Shown: positions 27,242 through 36,175, counted from the first letter of the stretch. The stretch is DNA of 64,000 nucleotides from Novosphingobium sp. Chol11 (GCA_945906105.1 CAMDQO010000007.1:1-64000); one strand, 5' to 3'. The notes: generated by a model not told the origin, from the sequence alone. Program-made: numbers and translations.

Positions 27242-28302
27242 AGCGGCTTCCATTCATCATCAGCAGGTAGCGGCGCAAAGATTGCGTCCAGCATATCGTC
27301 CGTGACACCTTCCGGCGTTGCGGGGCTCCACATGGGTGCATTGTCCTTGTCAACGATCACCGCACGCACGCCTTCGGCAAAATCGGGGAGGTTCAGCACA
27401 CGGGCAGCGATCCGGTATTCCATGGCCATGTTCTCGGCAAAAGTGGCGAGTTTCGTCGACTCCGCCAGCTGGCGCAGAGCAACCTTGCAGGTTTGCGGGC
27501 TCTTGGTGTGCAGAGTTGCCAGTTCCTTGGCCGCCCACTCACTGTCATCGTCTTCTAGCGAAGCGAGAATGTCCTCATAGTGATCCGAAGCGAAGTGCTT
27601 CGAGATACTGTGCGCGTTCGCTTCGATACGCGCTGGCGGAGAGGTGACCGCGAGGGCAGCAAGTACGCCGCCAGCCTCATGACCATGGGCAATCCGCTGC
27701 TTGGCCTCGGCAAGCTGCTCCGATGACAGGTAATGTGTCGCAAGACCCGTCCACAGACATTCAGCTCCGTCGAGGCGCGCCCCGGTCAGCGCCAGAAACT
27801 GGCCCATGCGGCCAGCAAGCCGCGACAGGTGCCAGCCGCCACCGACATCGGGGAACAGGCCAATCCCGGTTTCGGGCATGGCGAAACGGGTATGCTCGGT
27901 CGCCACGCGGAAACGCGCTGGCTGCGAAATGCCGACGCCGCCGCCCATGGTGATGCCGTCCATGAAAGCGACCACCGGCTTGGGATAGGTGAACAGCAAA
28001 TTGTTGAGCTGATATTCCTCGTAAAAGAACTTTCGCCCCGAAACGCCGCCATCATTCAGCGCCGAATCGCGCAGCAGATTGATATCTCCACCCGAGCAGA
28101 AGCCCCTGCCCTCGGCATGATCAATGATCACGACATGGACTAGCGCGTCATCGCGCCATTCCAGCAGTGCCTCGGTCATGGCCTGAACCATATTTGTGGT
28201 CAGCGCATGAATCGCCTTGGGGCGGTTGAGAGAGAGAAAACCGGCAACGCCCTCGCGGCGAACCAGAAGTTCATCGGTCGTCACTTCTGCAGAAGTTGTC
28301 AT
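27238..28302 (-). CDS. 3-hydroxyisobutyryl-CoA hydrolase
   Basis: The 354-residue protein is a crotonase-fold HIBYL-CoA hydrolase, longer than hydratases and with the subfamily segments [27 protein letters not shown] and [22 protein letters not shown]. It releases 3-hydroxyisobutyrate from its CoA ester, a step special to valine degradation, and so fixes the role of the whole operon. Both ends overlap neighbouring genes by 4 bases (ATGA). Confidence 0.95.
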   Translation of the reverse strand: MTTSAEVTTDELLVRREGVAGFLSLNRPKAIHALTTNMVQAMTEALLEWRDDALVHVVIIDHAEGRGFCSGGDINLLRDSALNDGGVSGRKFFYEEYQLNNLLFTYPKPVVAFMDGITMGGGVGISQPARFRVATEHTRFAMPETGIGLFPDVGGGWHLSRLAGRMGQFLALTGARLDGAECLWTGLATHYLSSEQLAEAKQRIAHGHEAGGVLAALAVTSPPARIEANAHSISKHFASDHYEDILASLEDDDSEWAAKELATLHTKSPQTCKVALRQLAESTKLATFAENMAMEYRIAARVLNLPDFAEGVRAVIVDKDNAPMWSPATPEGVTDDMLDAIFAPLPADDEWKPL

Positions 28303-29441
28303 TTCAGCAAATCCCGCCCGATGATCATCTGCATGACCTCATTGGTGCCTTCGAGGATGCGATGAACCCGAAGATCGCGCCAGAAGCGTTCGATGGGGTA
28401 ATCCTTGAGGTAGCCATAGCCGCCAAACATCTGCAGCGCCTTGTCAACGATTTCGCTGCCGTTGTCGGTCGCCAGTTTCTTGGCCATCGCTGAAAAGCGC
28501 GATTTGTCAGGCGAACCGGCGGTGATTTTCGCCGCTGCCAGATAGAGCAGCGCGCGAGATGCTTCGAGATCGGTGGCCATATCGGCCAGCTGGAACTGGG
28601 TGTTCTGGAACTCGGCAATCGCCTTACCAAACTGGTTGCGATCCTTAACGTAAGCAATCGCCTCATCAAGGCAGCGTTGCGCTCCGCCGAGCGAACAGGC
28701 ACCGATATTGATGCGCCCGCCATCAAGCCCGGCCATGGCGAATTTGAAGCCATCGCCTTCATTGCCCACGCGGTTGCTTACCGGCACCTTCACATTGTCA
28801 AAGATGACCTGGGCAGTGGGTGAAGCGTTCCAGCCCAGCTTTCGCTCCGGTGCCCCGAAAGAAAGTCCCGGCGTATCCTTTTCAACGACGAGGCAGGAAA
28901 TGCCCTTGGGGCCAGCATCGCCCGTGCGGACCATGACGACGTAAATGTCATTGATTCCGCCGCCCGAAATGAACTGCTTTGTCCCGTTGATAACGTAGTG
29001 TGTGCCGTTGAGTGCCGCTGTGGTGCGCAGCGCCGCAGCGTCCGAGCCAGAGCCGGGCTCGGTCAGGCAATAGCTCGCGATCATCTCCATCGAGACCATC
29101 TGCGGCAAGTAGCGCTGCTTGATCTCGTCTCCGCCAAATGTATCGATCATCCAGGCGGCCATGTTGTGGATCGAAATGTAGGCGCTGGTCGCCGGGCAGC
29201 CATAAGACATGGCTTCCATGATCAGTGCCGATTCAAGACGCCCCAGACCAATACCGCCCATCTCCTCGGACACGTAGATCGCGCCAAAACCCAGCTCACC
29301 AGCAGCTTTCCACACATCGACCGGATAGTGATGATCTTCATCCCACTTGGCGGCATGAGGCGTTATCATGTCCGCCGTGAACCTGCGCGCCATATCCTGA
29401 ATGGCGAGCTGATCTTCGGTGAGCTGGAACTGGTCGGTCAT
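28299..29441 (-). CDS. Acyl-CoA dehydrogenase, probably isobutyryl-CoA dehydrogenase
   Basis: The 380-residue flavoprotein has LTEPGSGSDAAALRT (FAD/substrate region), GKAIAEFQNTQFQLADMATDLEASR and the C-terminal QMFGGYGYLKDYPIERFWRDLRVHRILEGTNEV signatures (each cited in part) of acyl-CoA dehydrogenases; the catalytic Glu lies in the LEGTNEV segment. Operon context points to isobutyryl-CoA to methacrylyl-CoA. Electrons would pass through ETF to ETF-QO. The gene starts 4 bases after the aldehyde dehydrogenase stop. Confidence 0.92.
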   Translation of the reverse strand: MTDQFQLTEDQLAIQDMARRFTADMITPHAAKWDEDHHYPVDVWKAAGELGFGAIYVSEEMGGIGLGRLESALIMEAMSYGCPATSAYISIHNMAAWMIDTFGGDEIKQRYLPQMVSMEMIASYCLTEPGSGSDAAALRTTAALNGTHYVINGTKQFISGGGINDIYVVMVRTGDAGPKGISCLVVEKDTPGLSFGAPERKLGWNASPTAQVIFDNVKVPVSNRVGNEGDGFKFAMAGLDGGRINIGACSLGGAQRCLDEAIAYVKDRNQFGKAIAEFQNTQFQLADMATDLEASRALLYLAAAKITAGSPDKSRFSAMAKKLATDNGSEIVDKALQMFGGYGYLKDYPIERFWRDLRVHRILEGTNEVMQMIIGRDLLK

Positions 29442-29445
29442 GGTT

Positions 29446-30867
29446 TTACCCCACCAGCTCGATGATTTCCTTGCCGAACAGCTCCTCATCGCTGGGGAGC
29501 GCTTTGGTCTGCGCCAGCGGTTTGGACACCCAGGTGACGTTGATCAAATCAGCCCAGGTGATGTTGTTGTTGGTGCCGTTGCCGCCCCAAGAGCCGCAAC
29601 CGAGCGAGAAAGTCTGGCGCATGCCGTTCCAAAGGTTGCCCGAGTTCGAGGCAGACTGCGGCTGGTTGACCATAACGCGGCTGGTTTTGGTGCCCATGGC
29701 AAGCTTCAGGATGTTCTCGTCCGACTTTGAATAGATGCCGCAAGAGTGCCCCTGCCCCTGATAGGCCTGGATCGAATTGGTCAGCGCAATCGCCTCGTCG
29801 ATGTCCTTGGCGCGGTAAAGCGCCATCGTGACGGTCATCTTCTCGCCCGAGAACGGATAGTCGGGGCCGAAGCCGGTTTCGGGAACGATGAAGAACAGCT
29901 TGCCTTCAGGCACTCCAAAGCCCGCCATGCCGGCGATCTTTTCGGCAGGCTGGGCAACCGCGTTGGCATTGATATGCCCATCGATCCAGATCACATTCTC
30001 AAGCAGCTTTTTCTCTTCGTCAGTAACAATGTAACCGCCCTGATGAACCAGCTTTTCCAGCATCGCATCATAGATCGCATCGAGCAGCACTACGCTGTTG
30101 TCTGATGAGCACGAGGCCGCCAGATCGAGTGTCTTGGAAATGCGGATCTTCTCGGCTGCATCATCCAGATCGGCTGTTTCATCAACGGTGATAACCGCAT
30201 TGCCGACACCAACACCAAGCGCCGGAGTACCCGAGCTGTAGGCGGCCTTGACCATCGGCGTGCCGCCGGTGGCCAGAACGCGATCACACTGGCGCATGAC
30301 CTCGTTGGTCTTTTCAACCGATGGCGTCTCGATGGGAATAACCAGATCGGCAGGCGCGCCCATCTTCACCAGCGCATCACGCATCAGGTTGCAGATGATC
30401 TTGTTGGTTATCTTGGCGCGCGGGTGCGGGCAGACGATGATCGAATTGCGGCCCTTCACCGCCGAAATCGCCTTGATCACCGGCGTCGCCTCGGGGTTGG
30501 TCGAGGGCGAAAGCGCCCCGATCACACCCACCGGCTTGGCGATCTTGTAAAGGTTGCGGGCCTTGTCTTCCTCGATAATACCGACGGACTTGTCATTAAT
30601 GATGTCCATCAAGGTGGCGCGGGTCTTGCGGAAGATTTTGAGGTATTTGCCATCGTAATTGCCCAGCTGCGTCTCATCGACGGTGTGCTGGGCGATCATT
30701 TCGGCGGTCGCTTCATTGGCCACAGCCCAGACCATGCCGCGGATCAGGCGATCGACCTGTTCCTGCGTATAATTTTCGATCTCCGCCTGCGCCGCGCGGC
30801 TGCGGGCGACGAGTGCGGCAACTTCCTGCGCTTCGGGGGACTGGGTGATCTGTTCGGGTGCGGCCAT
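29446..30867 (-). CDS. CoA-acylating aldehyde dehydrogenase of the AdhE/SauS type
   Basis: The 473-residue protein resembles acylating aldehyde dehydrogenases (AdhE N-terminal half, EutE, sulfoacetaldehyde dehydrogenase SauS): PVGVIGALSPSTNPEATPVIKA, CPHPRAK, VLATGGTPMVKAAYSSG and catalytic Cys253 in LAASCSSDNSVVLL. It is not of the MmsA subfamily. As first gene of a valine operon that otherwise lacks mmsA, it may convert methylmalonate semialdehyde to propionyl-CoA; this is inference from position. Acetaldehyde or sulfoacetaldehyde are other possible substrates. A near-palindrome lies 55 bases upstream. Confidence 0.85.
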   Translation of the reverse strand: MAAPEQITQSPEAQEVAALVARSRAAQAEIENYTQEQVDRLIRGMVWAVANEATAEMIAQHTVDETQLGNYDGKYLKIFRKTRATLMDIINDKSVGIIEEDKARNLYKIAKPVGVIGALSPSTNPEATPVIKAISAVKGRNSIIVCPHPRAKITNKIICNLMRDALVKMGAPADLVIPIETPSVEKTNEVMRQCDRVLATGGTPMVKAAYSSGTPALGVGVGNAVITVDETADLDDAAEKIRISKTLDLAASCSSDNSVVLLDAIYDAMLEKLVHQGGYIVTDEEKKLLENVIWIDGHINANAVAQPAEKIAGMAGFGVPEGKLFFIVPETGFGPDYPFSGEKMTVTMALYRAKDIDEAIALTNSIQAYQGQGHSCGIYSKSDENILKLAMGTKTSRVMVNQPQSASNSGNLWNGMRQTFSLGCGSWGGNGTNNNITWADLINVTWVSKPLAQTKALPSDEELFGKEIIELVG

Positions 30868-30893
30868 GATCTGCTCCTAGAAGTCTGCTGCAG

Positions 30894-30917
30894 GCTGACC
30901 ATTCAGAATCGGTCAGC
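30894..30917. promoter_or_regulatory. Inverted repeat GCTGACC-N10-GGTCAGC
   Basis: Seven-base arms (30894-30900 and 30911-30917) pair perfectly around a ten-base centre. It lies between the upstream near-palindrome and the start codon of the aldehyde dehydrogenase gene, and could be a second operator or a 5' leader hairpin. Confidence 0.4.
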
Positions 30918-30921
30918 ACGA

Positions 30922-30939
30922 TTTAATCGGGCGGTTAAA
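30922..30939. promoter_or_regulatory. Candidate operator of the valine catabolic operon
   Basis: TTTAATCGGGCGGTTAAA is an imperfect palindrome related to TTTAACCGATCGGTTAAA. Fifteen of 18 bases match the site at 52067-52084 upstream of pccB. It is centred about 63 bases upstream of the aldehyde dehydrogenase start. The pattern suits a dimeric TetR- or MerR-type regulator; no such gene is in the window. Confidence 0.55.
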
Positions 30940-30973
30940 CCGATGCGTGCTGCGATGCAAGAGAACATAAGAC

Positions 30974-31953
30974 TCAGGCCAGCATCGCGCCAAATCTGTT
31001 CTTCACGATGGCCTCAGCATCCGCAATGATCCGGTCGATCAATTCCTGACAGGTTGGAATATCGTGGATCAGACCTTGCACCATACCTGCCCAGAAGATG
31101 CCTTTGGATAAATCGCCGCTCTCCAGCACTTCACGCCCCGCCGCCCCCGCCACAAGGTGACGGATATCTTCGAACACCGCATCAGGATTGGCCGACAGAC
31201 GCACCACCTCGTCAGACACCTCATTTTTACCGACACGAGCGGTATTATGGAACTTGCGGAAAATCAGATTGGTGCCGCGTTCGTCATTTTCGACATATTT
31301 GGCCTTCACATTTTCATGGATAGGCGCTTCCTTGGTTGCACAGAAACGGGTGCCCATGTTGACACCCTCAGCGCCCAGCGACAGCGCTGCAACCAGCCCT
31401 CGCCCATCGCCAAAACCGCCTGATGCGAGCATCGGAATTTTTACCTTGTCCGCTGCCATCGGGATCAGAATGAGGCCGGGAATGTCATCTTCGCCGGGAT
31501 GGCCTGCACATTCGAAGCCGTCGATGGAGATGATGTCACAGCCACCACGCTCGGCCGAGAGCGCATGGCGAACGGCGGTGCATTGTGCAAAATAGTAATG
31601 CCGTGTGGCTTCATCATCGCCCAGATTTCCCGAACTTCTGGTGTGCCTGCTGTTTCGACAATCTTGATGCCGGATTCGATTATGGCCTGCGCATAGGCTT
31701 TATAATCTGGCGGGAGTATCGTCGGCAGGACAGTGATGTTCACGGCGAACGGCTTTGATGTCATCGAACGACAGCGTTCGATCTCGTCACGCAACGCATC
31801 TGGACTTGGCTGAGTCAGCGCGGTGAGTGTGCCCAGCCCCCCGGCATTGGATACCGCGCTGGCCAGTTCGGCATAGCCGACGCCCTGCATCCCGCCTTGA
31901 ACGATCGGATGTTCAATGCCGAGCATCTCGGTGATCCGGGTTTTGAAGGCCAT
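30974..31953 (-). pseudogene. Nitronate monooxygenase-like gene with a frameshift
   Basis: Two consecutive reading frames together make a 2-nitropropane dioxygenase/nitronate monooxygenase-type FMN protein. The N-terminal part (MAFKTRITEMLGIEHPIVQGG) runs to about 31585, and the C-terminal part continues in another frame with TAVRHALSAERGGCDIISIDGFEC, PMLASGGFGDGRGLVAALSLGA. At the junction the DNA reads CACAATGCACC where family members encode H-K-C-T (CACAAATGCACC), so one A appears missing at about 31583-31585. Either the gene is inactive or the base is a sequencing error. All else looks intact. Confidence 0.85.
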
Positions 31954-32032
31954 CTTGCGCGTGCTCCCTATGCGTTGCTGAGTTACATCGGGTTAGCGGG
32001 GGAGCGGCACTGTGCCAATCGCCACGGCGCTT

Positions 32033-33022
32033 TCAGAGTACTGAACTGCCCGGTGAGGACAGGTCGGTTTCCCGCATGGCATAGCGGCGCGCGATCACAC
32101 CGCAGACCACCAACTGGATCTGATGATAGATCAGCAAGGGTACCAGGATCATGCTCAAGGCAGGCGATGCGCCGAATAGCACCTTGGCAATCGGCGCTCC
32201 ATTGGCCAGGCTCTTTTTCGATCCACAGAACACCGCAGCGATTTCATCTTCGACCGGAAATGACAGCAGCCGGCTTGCCCATGTCGTCAATGTCAGCACC
32301 AGGGCGAGCAGGACGGAGCACAGCAGCACGATGATCATGATCGAAGCAAGGTTTTCGCGGGTCCACATTCCGGCCCCAGCGGCATCACAAAAGGCTGCGT
32401 AAACAATCAGCACGATCACCACGCGGTCGGCCTTGCCAATCACACTCTTGTAGCGCGCGAGATAACCCGCCAGCGGCGCGCGCAACAACTGGCCGAACAA
32501 GAAAGGGAGCAGCAACTTCGCCAGAATGCCCCCTATTTGCGACAGTACCGGGATGGCAGCGGCCCCTGCTTCCAGAACCAGTCCCATCAACACCGGTGTC
32601 AGCACCATTCCGAGCAGTCCGGATAGCGTCGCATTGAAAATCGCGACGGGCACATTGCCGCGCGCCATCGCCGTGAAAGCTACCGAAGAGGATATCGTCG
32701 AAGAGATCGCGCAGAGGAAGAACAGGCCAATGCGCAGTTCCGGTGCCAGAACATCAGCCAGTGCAAACCACGCCGCGAGCCCGATCACAGGAAACAATAT
32801 ATAGGTGCTAGCTTGGACCAGGATGTGCAACCGCCAGTTGGCGACTGCCAATCTCATCGCCTTCGGCGACACCGCTGCGCCATGCAGAAAGAAAACCAGC
32901 GCCACACCGAAGTCTGTGACTGTCCCCATGGCCAGCGGACCTGAGGAGGCACCGATAGACGGAAAAGCAAAGGCCAGCGCAACCACAGCAGCAATGGCTA
33001 GAAGGAATCCGTCGATCTTCAT
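32033..33022 (-). CDS. Bile acid:sodium symporter family (BASS/SBF-like) transporter
   Basis: The product of about 329 residues has nine to ten hydrophobic segments and BASS-family features: GVALVFFLHGAAVSP in the first half, SSTISSSVAFTAMARGN with the crossover-type unwound segment, and FCGSKKSLANGAPIA near the C terminus. Bacterial SBF-like members often carry organic anions with sodium; the substrate here is unknown. ATG 33022 is used; a TTG 15 bases upstream is possible. It lies downstream of tRNA-Arg on the same strand. Confidence 0.88.
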   Translation of the reverse strand: MKIDGFLLAIAAVVALAFAFPSIGASSGPLAMGTVTDFGVALVFFLHGAAVSPKAMRLAVANWRLHILVQASTYILFPVIGLAAWFALADVLAPELRIGLFFLCAISSTISSSVAFTAMARGNVPVAIFNATLSGLLGMVLTPVLMGLVLEAGAAAIPVLSQIGGILAKLLLPFLFGQLLRAPLAGYLARYKSVIGKADRVVIVLIVYAAFCDAAGAGMWTRENLASIMIIVLLCSVLLALVLTLTTWASRLLSFPVEDEIAAVFCGSKKSLANGAPIAKVLFGASPALSMILVPLLIYHQIQLVVCGVIARRYAMRETDLSSPGSSVL

Positions 33023-33165
33023 GGAATCAGATTTCAACCCTGCCCGCTATGTCACCCGCTATGGCCACAGCATATGTGCCAATGTCCGGTAGAGGAATGG
33101 TAGGGCGTGGAGAAAAAGCATCTCCGCAATCAGCCAAGACCAGCCTCCTTCAACCAAGAGGAGAG

Positions 33166-33242
33166 TGGTGCGCCCGGAACGATTCGAACGTCCGACCCTC
33201 AGATTCGTAGTCTGATGCTCTATCCAGCTGAGCTACGGGCGC
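33166..33242 (-). tRNA. tRNA-Arg (anticodon ACG)
   Basis: On the minus strand the sequence begins GCGCCCGTAGCTCAGCTGGA, has anticodon stem-loop CAGACTACGAATCTG with anticodon ACG, T-arm GGACGTTCGAATCGTTCC, and closes with CGGGCGCACCA. The acceptor GCGCCCG pairs with CGGGCGC and CCA is encoded (33166-33168). It reads CGN arginine codons after A34-to-inosine editing. Confidence 0.97.
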
Positions 33243-33287
33243 GTTGGAGTGGCGCACATAAGCAGGAGCGCAGCGCTTGGCAATGCC

Positions 33288-33707
33288 CTAAATTGCCTCA
33301 TGCTGCAGAAGCCGCAAGAGCTGCCGGGCCAGCGGATAATCAAGCGGAGGCATATCAAGCTCCATGATCTCTGATGCATCGAACCAGCCGATCTGTTCGC
33401 CATCAAGGCAAATCGGCTGACCAATCCAGCTGCGGCAAGTGTAAAGCAGGATGACGTGCGGCGCACGCTGCAGCGGTGGCGCGGCGGAATCACTCGCAAA
33501 GCCTATTTCCGTCATAGCATTCCACTCAAGCTTGACGGCCAGTTCCTCGCGAATTTCACGGAGAAGCGCACATCTTGGGGATTCTCCGGCTTCGATCTTT
33601 CCTCCGGGAAATTCCCATAGCCCCCCATGCACCGCGCCGAAACGTCGCTGCTGCAGAAGGATTTTGCCATCTGACCGGATCAGTGCCGCCGCCACTACGG
33701 GAATCAT
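33288..33707 (-). CDS. mutT: 8-oxo-dGTP diphosphatase (MutT-type Nudix)
   Basis: The product of about 139 residues starts MIPVVAAALIRSDGKILLQQRR and contains the full Nudix box GGKIEAGESPRCALLREIREELAV, cited here for its G, E, REIREE residues. It would hydrolyse 8-oxo-dGTP and so prevent A-C mispairing mutations. A TTG start 18 bases upstream with a better ribosome binding site is possible. The gene lies upstream of tRNA-Arg on the same strand and is divergent from the pilin genes. Confidence 0.88.
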   Translation of the reverse strand: MIPVVAAALIRSDGKILLQQRRFGAVHGGLWEFPGGKIEAGESPRCALLREIREELAVKLEWNAMTEIGFASDSAAPPLQRAPHVILLYTCRSWIGQPICLDGEQIGWFDASEIMELDMPPLDYPLARQLLRLLQHEAI

Positions 33708-33784
33708 TGTCGGATTATTTTCCAAATCACCTGCCCTTGCTAACTAAATCTTAACTCACTCTGGCGAAAATGAAGGATCACGAA

Positions 33785-33985
33785 ATGAGGTGGCAATATA
33801 AAATGGTCTTCAAGCGCAACCTTCTTCGCATCCTGCGAAATTCGGATGGCGCTACGGCTGTGGAATATGGCCTGCTCGTATCCCTCATGGTTCTGGCGGC
33901 AATGACGGCAATGTCCGGATTTTCCACCGAAGTCAGCACCATGTGGAATTCGATCAGCTCTACACTGAATGTTGCGACTGCTTAA
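33785..33985 (+). CDS. Flp-type pilin (divergent copy)
   Basis: The 66-residue protein carries a basic leader then DGATAVEYGLLVSLMVLAAM, the Flp/Fap pilin motif: prepilin peptidase cleavage after Gly with Glu at +5 and Tyr at +6. The mature part ends NSISSTLNVATA. AAGGA stands eight bases before ATG 33785. It differs from the two following pilins and has a longer leader, so it may be a minor pilin. No tad/cpa assembly genes are nearby. Confidence 0.85.
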   Translation: MRWQYKMVFKRNLLRILRNSDGATAVEYGLLVSLMVLAAMTAMSGFSTEVSTMWNSISSTLNVATA

Positions 33986-34078
33986 CTATTTCGCAACACC
34001 TTCACCTTATTTCGGGATGCGCTCTTACCGATGGGACGGGACAAGCCGGGTAACCAAGACTGCAACAGGAGAATTATC

Positions 34079-34252
34079 ATGAAGTTCATCAACAAACTTT
34101 TCCGCGACGAAGCTGGCGCAACCGCAATCGAGTATGGCCTGATCGCCGCTCTTATCGCTGTTGCCATCATGACCACTGTCGGTGGCCTCGGCACTCAGCT
34201 GACCACGACCTTCTCGAAGACTTCTTCGGCAATGAGCGCAGCCAACGCCTAA
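34079..34252 (+). CDS. Flp-type major pilin, copy A
   Basis: The 57-residue prepilin has leader MKFINKLFRDEAG, cleavage before ATAIEYGL (Glu +5), and one hydrophobic helix, ending SKTSSAMSAANA. Flp pilins form thin adhesive pili assembled by the Tad system. AGGAG precedes the ATG. It is nearly identical to the next pilin, and a strong terminator follows it. Confidence 0.93.
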   Translation: MKFINKLFRDEAGATAIEYGLIAALIAVAIMTTVGGLGTQLTTTFSKTSSAMSAANA

Positions 34253-34278
34253 TAGCGCAGGTTTTGCTAAAATTTGAA

Positions 34279-34310
34279 GGGCGGCAGGGAAACCTGCCGC
34301 CCTTTTCTTT
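34279..34310 (+). terminator. Terminator after pilin copy A
   Basis: GGGCGGCAGG (34279-34288) pairs perfectly with CCTGCCGCCC (34293-34302) around loop GAAA, followed by TTTTCTTT. A strong intrinsic terminator between the two near-identical pilin genes. Confidence 0.9.
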
Positions 34311-34467
34311 GCATGAAAGACAAAGAAAAGTTCTTTTGGAAAATATAGTTAATTTCGCGTATCCATTACATTAAAGCGGCAATTAATAATTAGCTATTAT
34401 TTCGATAGGTGCTCTTCCGATGGATCGGATTGGAGCATCAAATAGAAGCTCCAAAGGGGGACTAGAA

Positions 34468-34641
34468 ATGTCGTTCGTCAAAAATCTCATCCGCGACGAG
34501 GCCGGTGCCACCGCGATCGAATATGGCCTGATCGCTGCGCTCATCGCAGTTGCCATCATGACCACAGTTGGCGGCTTGGGCACGCAACTCACCGAAACTT
34601 TCTCGAAGACGTCTTCAGCAATGAGCGCAACCAACGCCTAA
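34468..34641 (+). CDS. Flp-type major pilin, copy B
   Basis: The 57-residue prepilin MSFVKNLIRDEAG/ATAIEYGLIAALIAV differs from copy A at only a few positions, mostly in the leader and near the end (TETFSKTSSAMSATNA). AAAGGGGG lies upstream of the ATG. A terminator separates it from copy A, so it probably has its own promoter in the AT-rich 34313-34440 stretch. Its leader DNA shares GCTCTTNCCGATGG-like sequence with that of copy A. Confidence 0.93.
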   Translation: MSFVKNLIRDEAGATAIEYGLIAALIAVAIMTTVGGLGTQLTETFSKTSSAMSATNA

Positions 34642-34664
34642 TAGCGCAGGTTGAGCAATGATTA

Positions 34665-34692
34665 GGGCGGCGGAGCGATCTGCCGCCCTTTC
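34665..34692. terminator. Terminator between pilin copy B and the M48 gene
   Basis: GGGCGGC (34665-34671) pairs with GCCGCCC (34682-34688), followed by TTTCACATTTT. It is weaker in T content than the terminator after copy A and could serve both convergent genes. Confidence 0.6.
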
Positions 34693-34708
34693 ACATTTTG
34701 CTCTGCGC

Positions 34709-36175
34709 TCAGTAAGTGACCAGCTTGACCTTCTGACCTGGCACCAGCGTGCTTGCCGATGACAAAGCGTTGAGTACCAGGAAGCGGTCCATCTGATTAT
34801 CGGTGTAGGCCATGCGCGCTGACAGTGATTGCAGCGTGTCGCCCTTCTTTACAGTGATCACCACCAGCTTTCGTGGTGAGATCGCTGATGCTTCGCTGGC
34901 ACTGATCCGGCGCATGGAACCGAACATAGAATCAAACGATGATGCTCCGCCAGTCTGGCTAATCGTCAGGAAATGCACCGCCTGATTGCTGGCCAGTTCA
35001 TAAGCAAAGACAACCACATCCACCGCGCCATTGCCGCTGGCAACCTGCGCTGCACCATAGGCAGAAGCGATGCCATTGATTGTCGTGCGCTTGATGGCTT
35101 CGGGCTTGACAGTAGCTTGCCCCTGCGGTGTCAGCTTGGCAAATGCGGCATTAATGTAGGCGTCCATGTTGCCATCATAGGCCCCCATGCTCAATTCGCC
35201 CTTGCCGGACTGCCCGCCAATCGCCACCGCCCGGGTGCCGTTGACCAGATAGTATCCTTGGGGTGCCTCAAAAGTGAAGCGCATGTCCGGATGGGTGAAT
35301 TTTCGTCCTTCGATCGTGCCTTGCTTCGGATCATCACCAAACATGATGCCATTGATCCCGGACAGGAACTTGTCACGGTTGAGCACCCCTTTGCCCGGAG
35401 CACCTGCTTTTACCATTGCCGCCTTGATTCGCGGCCCGTCAGCGGGGTGGGTTGATGCCCATTCCGGTACACGCGTGGCCGATGAGCCGTGCAACCGCGC
35501 TTCCAGTGCATTTTGATTGGCCAGGGTCTGCAAGACAGAGCTCATCGCGCGCGGATCATAACCACCACGGCGAAGATATTCGATGCCGAAATTATCCGCC
35601 TCGGTTTCCTGTTTGCGTGAATATTTCAGTGTGAGCAGTTGTGATCCCTGACTGAAGACATTCTGCCCCAGTTTGCCCAGTGCATTGTTGCCGAGAACGA
35701 CACCCGATAGCACAGAGCCAAGCACGCCGATAATTGCGTTTGTCTGCGCAGCGGACTGGCGTTTCTTGGCGTGCCGCGCCGCGACATGGCCCCATTCGTG
35801 GCCCAGAACCCCGCTCAGTTCCGCCTCATTGTTCATCAGTGCAACAAGTTCGCGGGTGACATAAACATAGCCTCCCGGGATGGCGAAAGCATTGTTAACC
35901 GGGGAATTGAGCATGGTCACGATAACATCGGATTTGGCGTTTGCCAGCCCTGATTGCATGACGATATTCTTGCCTACAGCTTCAACATAGGCAGCTTGCG
36001 ATCCGGTTACGGCACCGCCGAATTCCTCGACCAGCTGCGGATGGGCCTTGGCACCTTCCGCCTTGTCCGATTGGCTGACGGCCTGAACGGTCTGTGCCAA
36101 AACTGGCGCGGGCAACAGCGCAATCAGGCTGGCACCCAGCATGGGCAGCAAGCAATTATGGCGAACAGGTTTCAT
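34709..36175 (-). CDS. Periplasmic M48 metalloprotease with C-terminal LysM-like segment
   Basis: The 488-residue protein has a signal peptide ending APVLAQ, an M48 peptidase domain with zinc motif HEWGH at 126-130 and the downstream ETEAD ligand segment, a central domain, and a C-terminal VKKGDTLQSLSARMAYTDNQ...VPGQKVKLV segment like LysM. BepA-type M48 proteases monitor outer-membrane assembly, and that is the likely role. AGGAG precedes ATG 36175; an earlier in-frame start overlaps accA's end and is rejected. Confidence 0.9.
   Translation of the reverse strand: MKPVRHNCLLPMLGASLIALLPAPVLAQTVQAVSQSDKAEGAKAHPQLVEEFGGAVTGSQAAYVEAVGKNIVMQSGLANAKSDVIVTMLNSPVNNAFAIPGGYVYVTRELVALMNNEAELSGVLGHEWGHVAARHAKKRQSAAQTNAIIGVLGSVLSGVVLGNNALGKLGQNVFSQGSQLLTLKYSRKQETEADNFGIEYLRRGGYDPRAMSSVLQTLANQNALEARLHGSSATRVPEWASTHPADGPRIKAAMVKAGAPGKGVLNRDKFLSGINGIMFGDDPKQGTIEGRKFTHPDMRFTFEAPQGYYLVNGTRAVAIGGQSGKGELSMGAYDGNMDAYINAAFAKLTPQGQATVKPEAIKRTTINGIASAYGAAQVASGNGAVDVVVFAYELASNQAVHFLTISQTGGASSFDSMFGSMRRISASEASAISPRKLVVITVKKGDTLQSLSARMAYTDNQMDRFLVLNALSSASTLVPGQKVKLVTY

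Noticed and set aside
33107..33367. Plus-strand 86-codon frame
   Set aside because: It overlaps tRNA-Arg on the other strand and is explained by it.
34383..34634. Minus-strand frames opposite the pilin genes
   Set aside because: The mirrored frames appear only because the pilin genes are near-duplicates; the plus-strand products have cleavage motifs and ribosome binding sites.
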